Assembly (NCBI RefSeq): GCF_030272615.1
Contig: NC_081406.1
Location: 183,643,770 to 183,707,769, forward strand
Direction of reading: 5' to 3'
Length of the DNA stretch: 64,000 bases
From: Cryptomeria japonica
Lineage: Eukaryota; Streptophyta; Pinopsida; Cupressales; Cupressaceae
Shown here: positions 22,418 to 36,000 of the stretch, piece by piece
Numbering within the stretch: position 1 is the first letter of the stretch
Layout of the letters: every line of letters begins with the position of its first letter
The notes under the pieces: generated by a model
The model's input: only the letters and a program-made list of their open reading frames with translations
Database searches by the model: none
What the model was told of the DNA's origin: nothing
Made by a program: the position numbers and the translations under genes

Positions 22418-23651
22418 TGTAATGGTGTAAATTTGGAATTAGGGTTTCAAAAAATAAAACCACTGACTAACCAAATTAACCATACATTGAAAGAAGGGGG
22501 TAAATCCAATAGATCTAGTCACAATTTGATTAGAAAAGGGGTTGAGAATACTGATCAGATTTACCAATTTGGGTGGGTCTCCATCTTTCTTGGTTGAAAA
22601 TCGGATGATAGTTATGAAATTAGGGCAAAAGTATGAATAATTAAAGTCAACTATTGAAAACATAGTGGTACAAACATCTCATATAGCCACAAACTGAGAT
22701 CTGGGAAAAATAAGATATTTAGAACATGTTCCAAAAAATTCAACCTAATTTTTTGGGACCAGGTAGTACAGATTTGGCCTGGTCCTTCAAATTTTTCTTC
22801 ATCATAAGCTGAACTTGTTCATCACTGTCGACTCCACCAAGATTCTTAAGTACAACTCCTGAGCCTATTCCCTACATACAAAAAGAAAGGAAATAGGGTT
22901 TTGCATATGGGTTTTCCTTAGGTCAAACCACAGTTTAGGAATGAACCTTGAATGAAATAATGAAAATATTGAAATAAATACTAAGGAGATATACCTCAGA
23001 TCTTCAATTGTTGATGATGATGCAATGCTCTTTGAATGTAATCACAAATGTTGAATGTAATGGCATGACAAACACATGAACATGAAAAATCTTAATCACA
23101 AACATATGCTTGCATGAAAATTGATGAAACTTGGCTCAACAATTCTTGAAGGATGAAATGCAACCTTGAATCTCTAAAATGCTTGATGATGAATTCTTCA
23201 TGAATGCATGAATGATACGGATAGTCTTATCTTTTTTATTAGGTTTTTTAAATGAATTGATAGGATGTCTTTATATAGGGTTTACTAGTTCATTTACCAA
23301 TTAGGCTGACCTCCACCGATCAAGTGTAGCAACAGGGACCAAATGCCATTAGGGAGAAACAAAACTTGCCCCATTTCAAACTGGGGCCTATTTAAGGGGC
23401 GCTAGGGAATTTTAGGGTGCCCTGGTCTAGACCAAGGTGCTCCATGCTCTGGTCCTCTAGAAAACAAGACTTGTCAATCAACAAATAAGGAAGGGACCTC
23501 TCAAGATGGAGTCCACTCAATGGTGTTCATGACCTAAAGGGTTGGAAAAGGAGCCAAAATGGACCTAGAGAGGGGATGGAGATAGGACACACAAACGTAG
23601 GAGTACAAACGCGAGGTGTAAATTGGATTGGTTATAATTTACAATGCTACA
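22418..23651 (-). mobile_element. LTR, probable 3' LTR of a ~19.8-kb element
   Basis: On the minus strand it starts TGTAGCATTGTAAATTATAAC directly after a polypurine tract, and the other end is taken as TGTAATGG (plus, 22418). It contains a minus-strand TATA (CCCTATATAAAG, 23269-23280). A long direct repeat of it lies at 41119-42199 in the same orientation. GGTGT at 22413-22417 and GGTAT at 42200-42204 could be a decayed 5-bp target duplication. Confidence 0.65.
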
Positions 23652-23666
23652 TTTATCCCCCACTTT
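23652..23666 (-). other. Polypurine tract
   Basis: Minus strand AAAGTGGGGGATAAA abuts the LTR start at 23651. Confidence 0.65.
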
Positions 23667-24087
23667 AATGGGAGTATGAGGCTATACAAATACACGTAGT
23701 AAAGTAGAAAGATGAGAGAGAGAGAGAGAGAGAGAATTAGGAGCAACAAAATCACAAGGAGATAAGACATCGCTAATTTCAAGGAACCAAGCCCTCAATA
23801 TTAGGATCTTAACTCACTCAATCACATACAAAGACACGCAAATTCAAATAAAGAAAAAATGCACACAACATAAGGGGTTAGCACTAAAAACAAAAAGGAT
23901 CCAAGTGAACTAGTTGAAGAGACCTCGATAATCAAATGTCTCAATCACTAATGTCATTCTTGGAATGCTTTCACAAGAACATAAGTGATCATGTAAAAGA
24001 GGAAGATCATGCATCAAATGATGAACCATGATCCACAAATAGAAAAGCTATGAGCTTGTGGGAAGGAGAAAGGGGAGAACATGGATG
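23667..24087. other. Spacer with short (GA)n
   Basis: Non-coding sequence, likely the 3' internal region of the outer element. It contains (GA)n at about 23713-23736. Confidence 0.5.
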
Positions 24088-24350
24088 CCACGAGCTAGCA
24101 AGTTGCATTATGCTAGGTGATCCAACATAAGAAGAGAGAGGTTGTGGAATCGACAAGCTAGAAAGTTGTGTTATGGTAGGTGACCTGTGGGAACATGAAT
24201 ACTCATGGGAGAAAATTTGTATTATGTTGTGTGATTCATGTAAAGAGGGAGAGTCAGAATAGTCTAGCAAGTTGTGTTATGCTAGTTCTACTCTCTGACA
24301 AAGGAAGAGTTGAATGATCTAGCAAGTTGCTCTATTCTAGTCAACTCACC
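24088..24350. repeat. Degenerate CTAGCAAGTTGTGTTATGCTAG repeat
   Basis: Five variants at irregular spacing of about 50-60 bp (near 24093, 24157, 24212, 24262 and 24317). Several units begin and end with CTAG, giving small palindromes. Confidence 0.7.
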
Positions 24351-24369
24351 CTGCTGCATATGATGTTGT

Positions 24370-24640
24370 TTGGTTTTAGGAGTTAAGCATCTCATATAAG
24401 ACTTATTGGTCCAGTTTTGAGCATACAACAACCCGTATAAGATATGAAAAAAAAAAAATTGGTTTCAGGCATGAAGCATCTCGTATAAGACTTGTTGTTT
24501 TTGTTTCAAGAATGATCACCCTGTATAAAAACATATAAAAAGGTTGAGTCTAGTTTAGGGTATGAAGTATCTCATATAAGACTTGTTGGCCTGGTTTTGA
24601 GAATGAAATCCCTGTATAAGACATGCAAAATATAGTACAA
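24370..24640. repeat. ~90-bp degenerate tandem repeat, three copies
   Basis: AGCATCTCATATAAGACTT or a variant occurs at 24386, 24475 and 24566 (spacing 89 and 91), with a second box CC(C)GTATAAGA between units. It directly follows the CTAG repeat. Confidence 0.8.
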
Positions 24641-24651
24641 AGAGGGTGATA

Positions 24652-25324
24652 TGTAATTTTATATGCTAGAATTGGAAACTAAAATATTGTTAAAACTATA
24701 AGATTCAATCACATAAAACCTAATTCTTCAATCAATCCACCATACACCAATGAAGAACCTAAAATCATGCAAAACATCAAAATAGAAAGATTATACCATT
24801 CACATACTCATAGGGTTTGATCTCCATTGTTTTCTATCTCCATTGATCTTGCTTGATATTGATTAAAGTTTCTCTCAAATTTTGTATTGCACACAAGAGC
24901 TCAATAGAGAATAGATTGTGGTTATGTATGCAATTTGGTAGTATTTAGATGCTTCTCTTGATTGATTGATATATAAGGATAGGAAAAGATATCTCTTTTA
25001 TAGAGATCACCCTAGAAATGGAGGGTTGGGATTAAGAGGTGGAAGGATAAATGATTGGCTCATATTAGAGGGTAGGTATAAAAAATGATAAATTATTAGA
25101 GAGGTGGTTAGAGGTAAATAAAGAGATGAACGACAAGCGTCATAGAGGGAAAAAGCTAATGAATTAATTAATAAATAAAAATATTTATTTAAATGAGTAA
25201 AGGCTAGAAGAAGCTTATTGAATAAATTAATAAATAAAAATCTATTTAATTAATAGAAGGCCTAGGCTAAAATAAATAAATAAATATTTATTTAATTAGG
25301 CTAGGACAATTTTAGGTGTCTACA
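24652..25324 (-). mobile_element. 3' LTR of the Ty3/gypsy element
   Basis: About 673 bp. Minus strand TGTAGACACCTAAAATTGTC to GCATATAAAATTACA, preceded by a polypurine tract. A TATA box CTCTATAAAAGAG lies on the minus strand at about 24993-25005. The start TGTA(G/T)ACACCTAAAA is shared with the LTR pair at 47279-48967. Its pol lies to the right at 27806-31560. Confidence 0.82.
24993..25005 (-). promoter_or_regulatory. TATA box in the gypsy LTR
   Basis: CTATAAAAGAG on the minus strand, about 320 bp after the LTR start, fits the U3/R boundary. Confidence 0.55.
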
Positions 25325-25338
25325 TTTTGCCCCTCTTT
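25325..25338 (-). other. Polypurine tract of the gypsy element
   Basis: Minus strand AAAGAGGGGCAAAA directly precedes the LTR start TGTAGACACC. Confidence 0.8.
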
Positions 25339-27805
25339 GAGACAATGCAACTTGTCGCATTATTTCACAAAAAATAATAATTCACTAATACAAAAGGTTA
25401 CCCCTGGTAAGGATGTTGGCATGCCCCCTCGAGAGATTGGGTGAAAAATTTGCAAAAGATTTAGACAATCTCTCGATAAAAAGAGAGGAAACATCGATGT
25501 AATGCTTAAAATTGCATATGCAATAGGACAAATAAGTTTTTAGAGCTAGAGTTGCAAATGTGATAGATAGATGTTTCTAATGAAGCTAAAGTGACAAATG
25601 TGATAAACAAATGTTGCTGATGAAATTGAATAGTTGCCCCATTAGGATAAGATAAGTGATAGTTGCTGAAGCAATAGCAATAAATGTGATAGAAAAATGT
25701 TGTTGATGAAGTTGAAGCAACAAATGTGATAGACAAAGGATGTTGATGAAACTGATATAGATGACAAAGTTGATAAATTTGATAAAGATGATAGAGTTGA
25801 TGTTGATGCAATTGTGTTTGCTTGTAGGTTAGTCTTGAGGAGGGGTTCCATCACTAAGGATAGGAGGGTTGGACCACCATCAAGATCTCAAATGCCTTTG
25901 AGAGAAACTAGTTCCAAGGGCGAGAGCTCATCATAGCTCCCTCGGATCTAGTTTTGTATCAATACTTAGTTTTTTGTATGATGGTAAAGACACCTACGGG
26001 TGATTTTGTAGCCATTTTTGAGATATTGGCATCATTGTATCATGACACTTATTATTTTTTGATATATATATATGAGATGAGACCTATTCCTAGTGGCTAT
26101 ATGATTATATGATGATGCATGATGCTTATGATGTTTACTTATGATGATTTGGTGATTTATATGCATGTTATGATTCTATTAAGGATGCGATGATGATGAT
26201 TCTCTATCATGATGATGTAGTTATTCTATGTGACGCTATATATGTTTATGCGATTATGCTTATGCACTTGATATGATGAGATGATTTATATGATGCAGGG
26301 TTAATGTATGCTTTCTTGTGATGGATGCAATATGGTTTATGTATGACATTGCATGATGATGCATACGTAATGAAATAATGGAATGTTTATGAAGTAGTTT
26401 GTTTATGACTTGATTTTTGTATGCTCCTAGTATGATTACATTGTATGTCCTATACTATGATGGCATGATGTTATTATGTGATGGATGGATGCATTTATGA
26501 TGATTATAAACTATCCTAATGAATACAAGACTAACTATGTGGTGATGCAAGATGCATGTGCATGACTTTATTTTTGGTGTATCATTATACTTAGTCAAAT
26601 GGTGCATGGCTACATGGGACAAAGGAAAATGAAGAAATTGAGAAATGGAAGGTAGAAGATATGGAAATAAAATGAGCTTCTTGTGAACTTGTCATCATTG
26701 AGCTTATTATGGCAAATGTGTTGTGACCATCCAGACATAGATTCGATCTAGATAGTCATTGTATTATTTTCATGGAGATCATACAGTAACAAACAAGGAA
26801 TGCCCATGTTCACACTAGACCCATAGTCTCCTCATATCCATGGATGAGCCATAGTGTTACTAAGAGACCATCCACAACCAACAAATAGGTGATCATGCCC
26901 CATCCTGGCTGCTCTAGTCCATAGACATCCTTGAGAAGTACAACAAACATGACACCACAAAAGATCAAATCAAAAGAAAGTCAAATACTTGACACTAACA
27001 AATACTAAAATCTTCAAGTCATAATTGCTTCTCACCACATGTGTTAACATGTTTGATCTCGTGACAATGTTGTCATCCTAATAAAGGAGAGATAACACTA
27101 AAGAAACTTGTTATAGTCAATTTTTTGCAAAAGATTGATTTGTTGAAATCCCACTACTACTTGTGTCTCATCTCAAATTGACTTACTTCATGAAACCGAT
27201 ACTTTATTGGAGAGAAAAGCGAAAACTTTATTGCAGATTAGTAATGCAAGTGATTTTTTATAGGAGATTGTACATGGAAAGAAGGAAGGATTGGAAATAT
27301 GATGCTCCTAACAACATGTGATTCCAAGGATCCACTTCCATCACTAGGTTTACGATATGCTCCCTAGTTATAGATAGGACCTAATTTATTATGGGTGAAG
27401 GGAAAAGTGGAAAGTATTTATTATGGATGGTGAACCAATCCTAGGTAGATAAATAACAAGCCATGATGGGAATGGATGTTTATTATGGAATGATAGGATG
27501 TGGGTGTGTGCAAAGTGAAGGGATGATATTGAGTCCTGAAGGAGGGAGGAACAAAAGTCCCTACGCATGGCACCGATAACCCTATTTTCACCTTGGTACT
27601 TTCCTAGGGCGCCACCAAAGTGGTTTTCACTGTTTGATGAATTTATTTATCTTTAGTTTTTTCAATTTTTCAAAAAACAAGTTGTGTCACAAGGCACCTA
27701 TTTACCAAGTTTTCACAAAAGTGACGATTTTTTATTTTTATGATTTTTTTGTATTTTTTATTTTTTTTTAATTTTTTGTATTTTTCAATAGGATTCCCTA
27801 AAAAG
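25339..27805. other. 3' internal non-coding region of the gypsy element
   Basis: No conserved coding domain. 25540-25830 is a degenerate repeat with units such as ACAAATGTGATAGACAAATG and TTGATGAA. 26090-26560 is dominated by ATGATG and TATGATG low-complexity sequence. The rest is AT-rich spacer. Long 3' untranslated regions before the LTR are usual in Tat-type gypsy elements. Confidence 0.5.
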
Positions 27806-28905
27806 CTATGTGTAGAATCTATGAAGGTGCATGTTGTTGATAGGATCATCCAATGGTTCTCCTTTAGGTGTTAATAACTGATATGCACCTGAGCCATAAA
27901 TTGTTGTAATGATGTAAGGCCCAAGCCAATTTGATACAAACTTACCCCTTTTCTGTCTGGCTTGTTGATTTTTGGGTTTTTTCCTAAGGATCAAGTCACC
28001 TACCTCAAATGTGTGAGGTTTCACCTAATGATTGTAACTACAGGTCATGCATTGTTGATATGCTTTCAAGTTATTGAATTCATTTTATCAATGCTCATCT
28101 AGTAATTCCAAATCTTACAAGTGGGAGACCCTCCAATCTTTGTCACTGATGAGATTATGTAAGGAGACCTACAAAGATGGTTACTTGACCTCAATGGGAA
28201 AAATTGCTTTGGCACCATAGAAAAGTGATTAAGGGATAGCTCCAATGGGGGTGCAGACACTAGTACAATATGCCCATAGTGTGGGATTAAGTTGGATGTT
28301 CCAGTTGCAACCAACATCATTGATTGTCCTTTTAAGTATTTTGGGAATGGTTTTGTTAGAAGCGCCATTTCCTTGGGGATAGTGTGGAGTGGAAAAGTGA
28401 TGTTGGATGTGAAATTGGTTACAAAGCTCATAAACATCTTGATTTTTTAAGGGACATGCATTGTTTATGACAATGGAAAGGGGAACATCATATTGGCAAA
28501 TGAATGTAATTGAGGATAAAATTTGCAATTTGCATACCAGTGATTTGGATGAGAGGGAGAACCTCAATACATTTTGTGGAATACTCAATGATTGTGATAA
28601 TGAATTTATGGCTATTGGATGATGGAGGGTTAATCTTTCCCATGAGATCAAATCCCCACTGATAAAAGAGCCATGGTGTGGTGATCAGTTGAAGATCTTA
28701 TGTGGGTGCGTGTATTAGATCTCCATGAATCTAACACTGCTTGCATTTCTTGGCAAACTGGTATGCATCATTTTCCATTGTAGGCTAGTAGTAGCCAATC
28801 CTCATAAGTTTATTGGCTAAGGTTGGACCACTAGAGTGATCCCCAAATATACCTTTGTGGACTTTATGCAATGCGATTTTAGCTTCCTCTCTCTCTAAAC
28901 ATCTG
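27806..28905 (-). pseudogene. pol: Ty3/gypsy integrase, decayed
   Basis: Reading leftwards, a degraded zinc-binding region (HKVHKGIFGDHSSG... then KKCKQC) is followed by the core, where the usual DNG has become INNACPLKN and the Glu-bearing motif has become YPQGNGASNKTI (Glu lost). The C-terminal GPY/F-type region is clear at 28024-27806: VSNWLGPYIITTIYGSGAYQ ending NNMHLHRFYT. Several stops and a frame change between 28099 and 28229 make it inactive. Confidence 0.85.
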
Positions 28906-28917
28906 AGAAGAGAACCA

Positions 28918-29600
28918 TCAAGAACCCATCAGTAAAGTGTTATCGATGATGACATAGCGAGATATTTGGCAGATGAATGTACGATGTTGGTTATTGGAAA
29001 GGTTAGGTAGAAGGTTGTTATCATGAAAGTAGGTGAAAATGTCATCGTACCAAGGAGAATAGGGACCAATAACACATATTAGTTCAGAAGGAGTGATCTC
29101 ATATGAAAGGACCAAAAGATTATCCACCTAGAACTCATAGTGGGTTGTGTTCTATGTCATATCGATCAAGAGGCAATGGTAGCCATGGCATTTGTAGCTC
29201 AATTTTTTTCTCTCGGTATCTACTCAAAGACTATCTCTGTGAAGTACTTCTTGAGGTCATCCATCATTTTCTTGTAAGGCATTAGTTTCTCATCTTTGGT
29301 TTGACAATCATCATTTTCTTGATGGATCACAAGTTGAGAGTCACCAAACGCATGAAGTTCCTCGATCCTCCACTGTACTACAATCCGTAGACCTGTAGTT
29401 AATTCCTCGTACTATGTGATGTTGTTTGTGCAAAGGAATGATAATTGATATGACTTAGGAATAGAACCCCCTTGAGGTTTAATAAAGAGTATGCCTACTC
29501 ATGATCCATGTTGTGTAAAGGATCCATCAAAATAAAGTTGTCATAATCTTTGATTGTGTCATTGTGAAGATCCATTCATCCAAAAAATTTGATATAAGAG
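28918..29600 (-). pseudogene. pol: Ty3/gypsy RNase H and linker, decayed
   Basis: A minus-strand RNase H signature is readable with frame changes: LYFDGSFTQHGS, then KSYQLSFLCTNN, then ELHAFGDSQLVIHQ. The linker towards integrase (29127-28918) contains GPYSPWYDDIFTYF. This order (RT, RNase H, integrase) is Ty3/gypsy, not copia. Confidence 0.75.
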
Positions 29601-31560
29601 GAGATTTGTCAATCATTGGTGCCTCCACAAGTTGATCTACAATGACCTATCCCTTGATGGATTTTCTACTATCATACTCAATGTCAAATTTTATTAACAT
29701 CAGTACCCACTTAGCCAACCTTCCTATGAGAGTTGCCTTGGTGAGTAGATATTTAAGTGGATCAATTCTTGCTATGAGCTTTGTTTTATGAGTTAGCATG
29801 TAATATCACAATTTTTGTGAAGCAAAAACTACGACAAGACACACACTCTCAGTTGGAGTGTAATTAAGCTCATGCCTGACCAAAGTACAACTGATGTAGT
29901 AAATGGCTTGTTCTTTTCCTTCATGGTCTCATCGAGCCAAAAGTGCCCCCAATGTTGTTGTTGTTGTTGATATGTAGAGTAACAATGGTTTTCCTTGAAT
30001 TGGTGGCATGAGTACTAGTGGATTCATGAGATAGTCTTTGAGTAATTGAAAAACTTGTTGGCGCTTGTCATCCCACTTAAAATTGATATTCTTGTGAAGA
30101 AAATGTTGAAATGGATGGCACTTATCTATGAGCTGAGCTATGAATATGTAAATTGATTGGAGATTTTCTTATAATGATTTTAGTTGTTTGATGTTCTTGG
30201 GAGGAGGCATTTCTTAAATTGCTCTGACTTTGGTTGAATCTACTTCAATGCCTCATTGTGATACTATGTATCTTAGGAGTTTCCCAGAGGTCACTCCAAA
30301 GACACATTTCATACGATTTAATCCGGCTTTATACTTCTCCAAGCGATTAAAGAATATTACTAGAACATCTAAATGAGCTTCCCTTGTAACTGATTTTCCC
30401 AATAGGTCATCAACATAATCCTCCATGTTAACATGCATGATGTCATGAAAAATTATTGTCATGGCTCTTTGATATGTGACACCTATGTTCTTCAATCCAA
30501 AGGACATGAAGTTACAACAAAAAGTACCCCAAGGACATGTGAATGTTGTTTTGTGTTGATCTTTAGGTGATATCTTGATTTTATTGTATCTAGAGAATCC
30601 ATCCATCAATGACAGCATTGCATGACCGGTTGTGAGATCGACGATCAAATCAATGTTTGGCAACAAGAAGTCATCTTTGGGACAAGCCTTATTTATGTCC
30701 CTAAAATTTTTATATATCCTTATGGTTACATCTGGTTTTCCATTAGATACAAGGTTATAAATTTATTTTAAGTAGTAAATTGGCCTAATGAAGCCAACAT
30801 CCAATAATTTTTCAAGATCTACTTTCACTACTAATAATGCCACCTGTGTATGCTTTTTTTTTACTATTTTTGTTTGACTGGTTTTACGCCTGGTGTTACT
30901 ATTAAATGATGCATAACCAAGGTAGGATCTAATTCAGGCATATCCACATATGGCCATGCAAAATTTATCTCTCTTTGAAAAAATCTATGAACTTGGGTCA
31001 TTCTATTTTTGTCAATGATTAAGCAAGGAAGATGTTATGTGATACTTTTGGAGTCCCAATGTTTTTTTTTATATTCTCTTAAATCAACATAGATGACTTC
31101 TCCTAATATGATGTTATGGGGAGAGTGTCAAACCTTCCATCATCTGGAACCTCATAGAGGTTTCCACCATTGAATGCATCCTTTATTTTTACTTTTTTGG
31201 GGTCAAAAAGTGTCAAGGTGCAATTTTCACTAAAAGACCCATCATTTATTTTTATTGTAATATTTTTGTGACTAGGAGGCTTATCACACTCTCCAAAGTA
31301 TGCCATGTTGTTAAGTTCAATGGTGTATCCTTCTTTATGGTCCCTAAGAGGGAGATCATCTCTTATGCTAAGGTAATCAATGAAGGCCTCATCATTTTGG
31401 AATGTATCAAATCGTTGAGGTCCTTGTTGGTCCTAGTCAATGAGCTGGGTGTGAATGAGAGGAAGACCATTGGTATGTTCAAAGTGGACATGCATGAGAG
31501 TAAAGACACAAGAGGCTTTGGTTATGTCAATGAAGTCTGTTAGGGTTCTTTTTTGAAATT
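29601..31560 (-). pseudogene. pol: Ty3/gypsy reverse transcriptase, decayed
   Basis: The clearest part is 30666-30253: MLPNIDLIVDLTTGHAMLSL, DGFSRYNKIKISPKDQHKTT, FMSFGLKNIGVTYQRAM and the catalytic EDYVDDLLGKS at about 30400-30430. Upstream, FAWPYVDMPELDP near 30960-30990 and the region at 31306-31103 (MAYFGECDKPPSH) are the usual lead-in to RT in this lineage. Stops and frame changes lie between segments. The YVDD motif and the linked CX2HX4HX4C gag knuckle suggest the Tat/Ogre side of Ty3/gypsy. To the right the coding region is interrupted by about 6 kb. Confidence 0.88.
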
Positions 31561-33005
31561 TTCCCACCATGAGGTTTAGGGCTTATCTTCTTTGTGTTAA
31601 AATTTTTAAGTCTAAAACCCTAAACCCTAAGTCTTATCCATGTTGTATTCTCTTTTTTGTTATATTTTAATGATGACCTTCAACAGCCCATTTCTAGTCA
31701 TTTAAAGTTGCCTTTCAGGCCCTTTATGTCATTCTGGTGATCGGCCCCTTAGCGTTAGCCATCTAGTTCACCTTTTTATCATGGGCTTCATATTTACTGT
31801 GCACCTATGCAAAGAGAAATGTTCATGATAGCTACACAATTTTATCAACTTGTGCAACAATACTAACTCTGCAATGTCATTGCAGACGTGGCATGGGCTG
31901 ACATAACAATAACAAGCTAAGCTGGCCACCACTAAATGGCTCATGTTGGAACCCACATGGAACATGGGACCCACTCAAAGACACTAAAAAGGGATAAGTC
32001 TTTGTGGGTGGGATGCAATACTATGTGAATAGTTTGAACAAGATCAATGGCTAGGGTGATCGTGTGATTACACAATTGATCAAAGGTGCATCGAAAGTTT
32101 AATTCTTCAATGTCACTATGGATGTGGCATGTAGGACCCGTAAAGGCTGATGATGAACACTCTGACCAATAAAGCAAGGACACATAGACAACTAAGCCAT
32201 GCAATAAGAATATGGGACCTATGCCCCCTGCTTCTAGGTGCGATAAGGGGAGACATCTTCACAGGAGACTGATGGCTAAGATTGTCATGTGATTGCATGA
32301 TTGAGAAGAGATGCATGGCCAAGCTAACTCCGCAATGCCATGAAGGCTTGAGGGCTAAAGGAAAAATAAAAAATATTAAATCTCCTACATTCTCACTTTT
32401 CATATGTCACCTACTGACCAGGAGTTTGTTGTTGGGGCTCCAATGTTCAAATATGAAATGCAACGACTATCTCCCGCCATCACACCAACATACGTTCCCA
32501 CAATTAATGAATCCATTTTGCTCGTTATAATTTGAAGGCTTGAGGGATAAAGGAAAAATAAAAAATATTAAATCTCCTACGTTCTCGCTTTTCATATGTC
32601 ACCTATTGACCAGGAGTTTGTTGTTGGGGCTCCAATGTTCAAATATGAAATGCAATGACTATCTCCCGCCATCACACCAGCATACATTCCCACAATTAAT
32701 GAATCCATTTTGCCCGTTATAATTTGAATTATTCATCTATTTTAGTACCAATCTCACTCTAATTCATATTTACAATGCTTTGCATGTTTTGAGATTGTTT
32801 TGTATACTCACGCTCTCATAATTAGGGTTTTTGAGAAGCGATTATCTTCTGCATTTTCATTGCATTCCTATTAGATTTTGACCTTCTCTACATAATTCCA
32901 GATTTCTTATTGTTGTTTGAGTGCAAAGGGTTTAGCTTAAGCTAAATTTTTAAGGCTTCTCATTTATGTTTCATTGAGTCTTCCTATAAAACCCCAACCC
33001 TGGAT
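31561..33005 (+). other. Leader-like non-coding region before the long decayed ORF
   Basis: The boundary with gypsy pol is near 31540-31560; I could not fix exact ends or a target duplication. The region carries a telomere-like CCCTAAACCCTAAG at about 31618-31631, a 192-bp tandem duplication (32343-32726), and CCTATAAAACCCC at about 32984, only some 20 bp before the ATG at 33006. Confidence 0.45.
32343..32726. repeat. 192-bp tandem duplication
   Basis: AAGGCTTGAGGG starts two nearly identical units at 32343 and 32535 (period 192). The units differ at only a few bases, so the duplication is younger than most of the surrounding decay. Confidence 0.93.
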
Positions 33006-36000
33006 ATGGCAGAGTCCTCTAGTTTGGGAAAGAGGAATTTTTTTTAGGAGATCACTATCTAACTCCATGGATCAACAGAGACACATAAGATATCAAAGCT
33101 AGGGTCCAGACTAGATAAGTTCATTGTTGACCATTCTACAATAATTAGAGATGCATTGATTCCACTAAGAGGTTTTAGTGTCTAGAGAAGAGGGTATAAC
33201 GAGAAAAAGAAAAGAGTCCTAGTGTCCAATATATGGAATTCTAATTTGACAAGACTAGCAGTGCCAAATGTCTATGTGAATACTGGATCAATTGTTGCAA
33301 TTGTTGTGAACTATAGGCTTGGCACTAGGGAAATTATATCTAGTGAAGGTGGCAGGCTAATAGAGATCACTAGAGATGTCATCAATGAAGTGTTTATGCT
33401 CAACCCTAACACAGATTGGGCTATTGATCCGTACGAGCTAGATATGGAGTACAAGAAGAATGAACTCTTGTATAGAAGAAAATTGGCATCTTTTAGGCCT
33501 CCAAACATAAAGGGGAATGGAAATCTGACACCACAACAAACTGCCCCTTACTACATAGATTTGATTATTAATTATTTCCTAGACACACTATGCTTTATGT
33601 CAAGTGTGTGTTGCAGATACAAGGAACCTGATTCTAAATTGGATGCTAATGATTTGTATGGATATCCAAAATAGGGATATCAATAGGCCTAATGACTATG
33701 CCTCTTTGTTGGCTCAGGATTTTCATAATGCCCTATGTGATTTCAAAACTAGCAAATCGATTGTTTTTAGGTATTACTCTCTCCTAATGCATATATTCCT
33801 ATATAAAGGTCTTAAGGTATGACATCCTGATTTGCAGATTGTAACCATGGCTAAAGGAGAATAGCTTCTGGTTTAGGAATGGACCTATATTTGGGACTCA
33901 CATATGGATGAGTCAAACTATTTGGTTTTTGAAATTTTCTTTGTAAGAAAACTTTTAACTATTTTCCAAAAGGAGGTTAGATGGGGTCTAAGCCCAAAGG
34001 CTAAAGAATTTATTAGGCTGAAAGACCTTAAGCCTGAATTAGGTATCACCCACAATTAGGGATCAGGGTTCTATTTTAAGGACCACATAATCATAAGGAT
34101 TTTTTGTAGCCCTGTTACTCCTAGGAATTTGCCTATCACTTTTTAAGATAAGGTGGTTTTCTTAGAAATCATGCATCAGCTAGTTGAAGCTGATAAATCC
34201 TTGGTAGGGGGATCACATAAGAAATGATCAATGATCCCATCCCAAGTAGTGATTGGGATTTATCATTTTTTGGATAGGAAAGTATATGATATTCTTGACT
34301 CTATGTTGAACAAGTATAGGCTTCGTCGAGCCAAGTATAGGTTTTATGACTCTGAATGGCTTATCAAAGGGCTTGGAAAGGCCAAGATGCAAGAGAATCA
34401 TTGGGATGAAGAAGATGATGAAGACCTCATAAGGAATGCAAAGAATTATGAGGAAGTATTGAAAAGAAAGGAAAGATGGTATAAAATCCAATATGAAGAG
34501 AATAGAAGAAGGAAGAAGGACAGTTCTTATGCTCCTACTTGGGAGTCACTATTAATTCTAGAGGGTAAGATGAGGGAAATTTTTGCCACTTACATAGATG
34601 TTGATAATATGCCCTTATCTCAAGAGAGGCCCCACTTGGATGTAGTACCTCTAGTGCAAGTGGTAGAGGAGGAGAGGCCAAAATCTCCTCAGTCAATTGG
34701 CTCTCCCATTGGTCATGCTTCCCCTCCCCTAAGTCCTCAAGAAGCCCCATCCATATTTGTTATTGACCCTAAATCATCACACCTTTCCCCTTCAAAAAGG
34801 TTGCTCGTAGAAGTTGCTAAGAAGAAACCTATGGTTGGCTCATCCTCTATTGGCCCCCTTTCTCAAGTACCAGAGAGCCCAAGGGATGTGACCCCTTTGC
34901 ACATGTTGTCCCCAAGAAGAGATATCTCATTTCAATCTTATAGGGGTTTTGAATTCCAAGGAGATGAGCCTCTACCACCACACAGATTTGATACAAGGAT
35001 AGGGGTTACAATTCAAGATCCTCCCAAGGAATGGGCCCTAGATGCATTCAAACTCAGAGGAGATCATAGTGAAGATGTGAGATTGAATGCTTGTCAACAA
35101 TACATGAGTGATGATGATTTTATAAATACTAGAGAGTTCAAGAAATTTGACAAATGAGATGGAAAGGAGTAGAGGTATTAAATTTGATGATTTGGAAAGT
35201 GAAGAGAGGGTGAGAATGAAGGATGAAGTTTTGAAGGCTACAAAGGAGTAATTTGCATATATGACTCCAAAGATAGGAAGGGAGATTGTGAAAAGGAGTA
35301 CAAGAAGACCACTATCTTTGATGAATTGAGGAAGAGGCATGATATAGATTTAGATTCAATGGATCTGCCACAAAGGGAGAAAGTACTATTTGATGACCGC
35401 CTTGATCAATTAGTTATTTAGTGTCTTCATAGAGTTACAAGAAGACCTAGCATGAGCTATGAGGTTGATCAGTTATTTGGAAGCTTGTTAGTTAAGAGAG
35501 TGGCTGACACATCCATCACAGAGGCAACAAGCCTCAATCTAAATGTGCCAAAGTCTACTCATAAGGTGGCCTTGAAGGCAGAAGAGGAGGTCAACATTCT
35601 AAAGGAAAGGGTGACTACTCTATAGGTACAGTTATATGCAGGACCTACATACACACCCCGGAGTAGGATTGAGCATACATCTGATGAAGTTATAGGATTG
35701 AGGAATGATTTGGCTCAAGCTATATTAGAGATAGTCAGTTTAAGTAATGAGAAGGATGTGTGAAAGGCAGATGCTTTGTTGATGGAGAGGAGAGTAAAGA
35801 TAGATATAGTAAGATCATTGTTAGAACCAAAGATCAATAAAATTTTGGACCATGTTGATGCAACATGGGATGATCATAGGGAGTTTCTAAGGCTTTCTTA
35901 GGAACATTTGAAGTGGCAACATTTTATGGCATGCTCATTATCTCATATGAGAAAGACAATTGCAATGTTAGAAATTTCACTAGTAAAGCCTCTCCCAAGT

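Noticed and set aside
26090-26560. ATG-rich region as a possible gene start cluster
   Set aside because: Low-complexity ATGATG sequence without an ORF.
31268-31543. 91-codon plus-strand ORF
   Set aside because: Antisense shadow of the region leading into gypsy RT on the minus strand.
32282-32722. Two near-identical small proteins in tandem
   Set aside because: Explained by the 192-bp DNA duplication; no start or domain evidence for a real gene.
34228-34491. Minus-strand ORF
   Set aside because: Shadow of the 308-codon plus-strand segment of the long decayed ORF.
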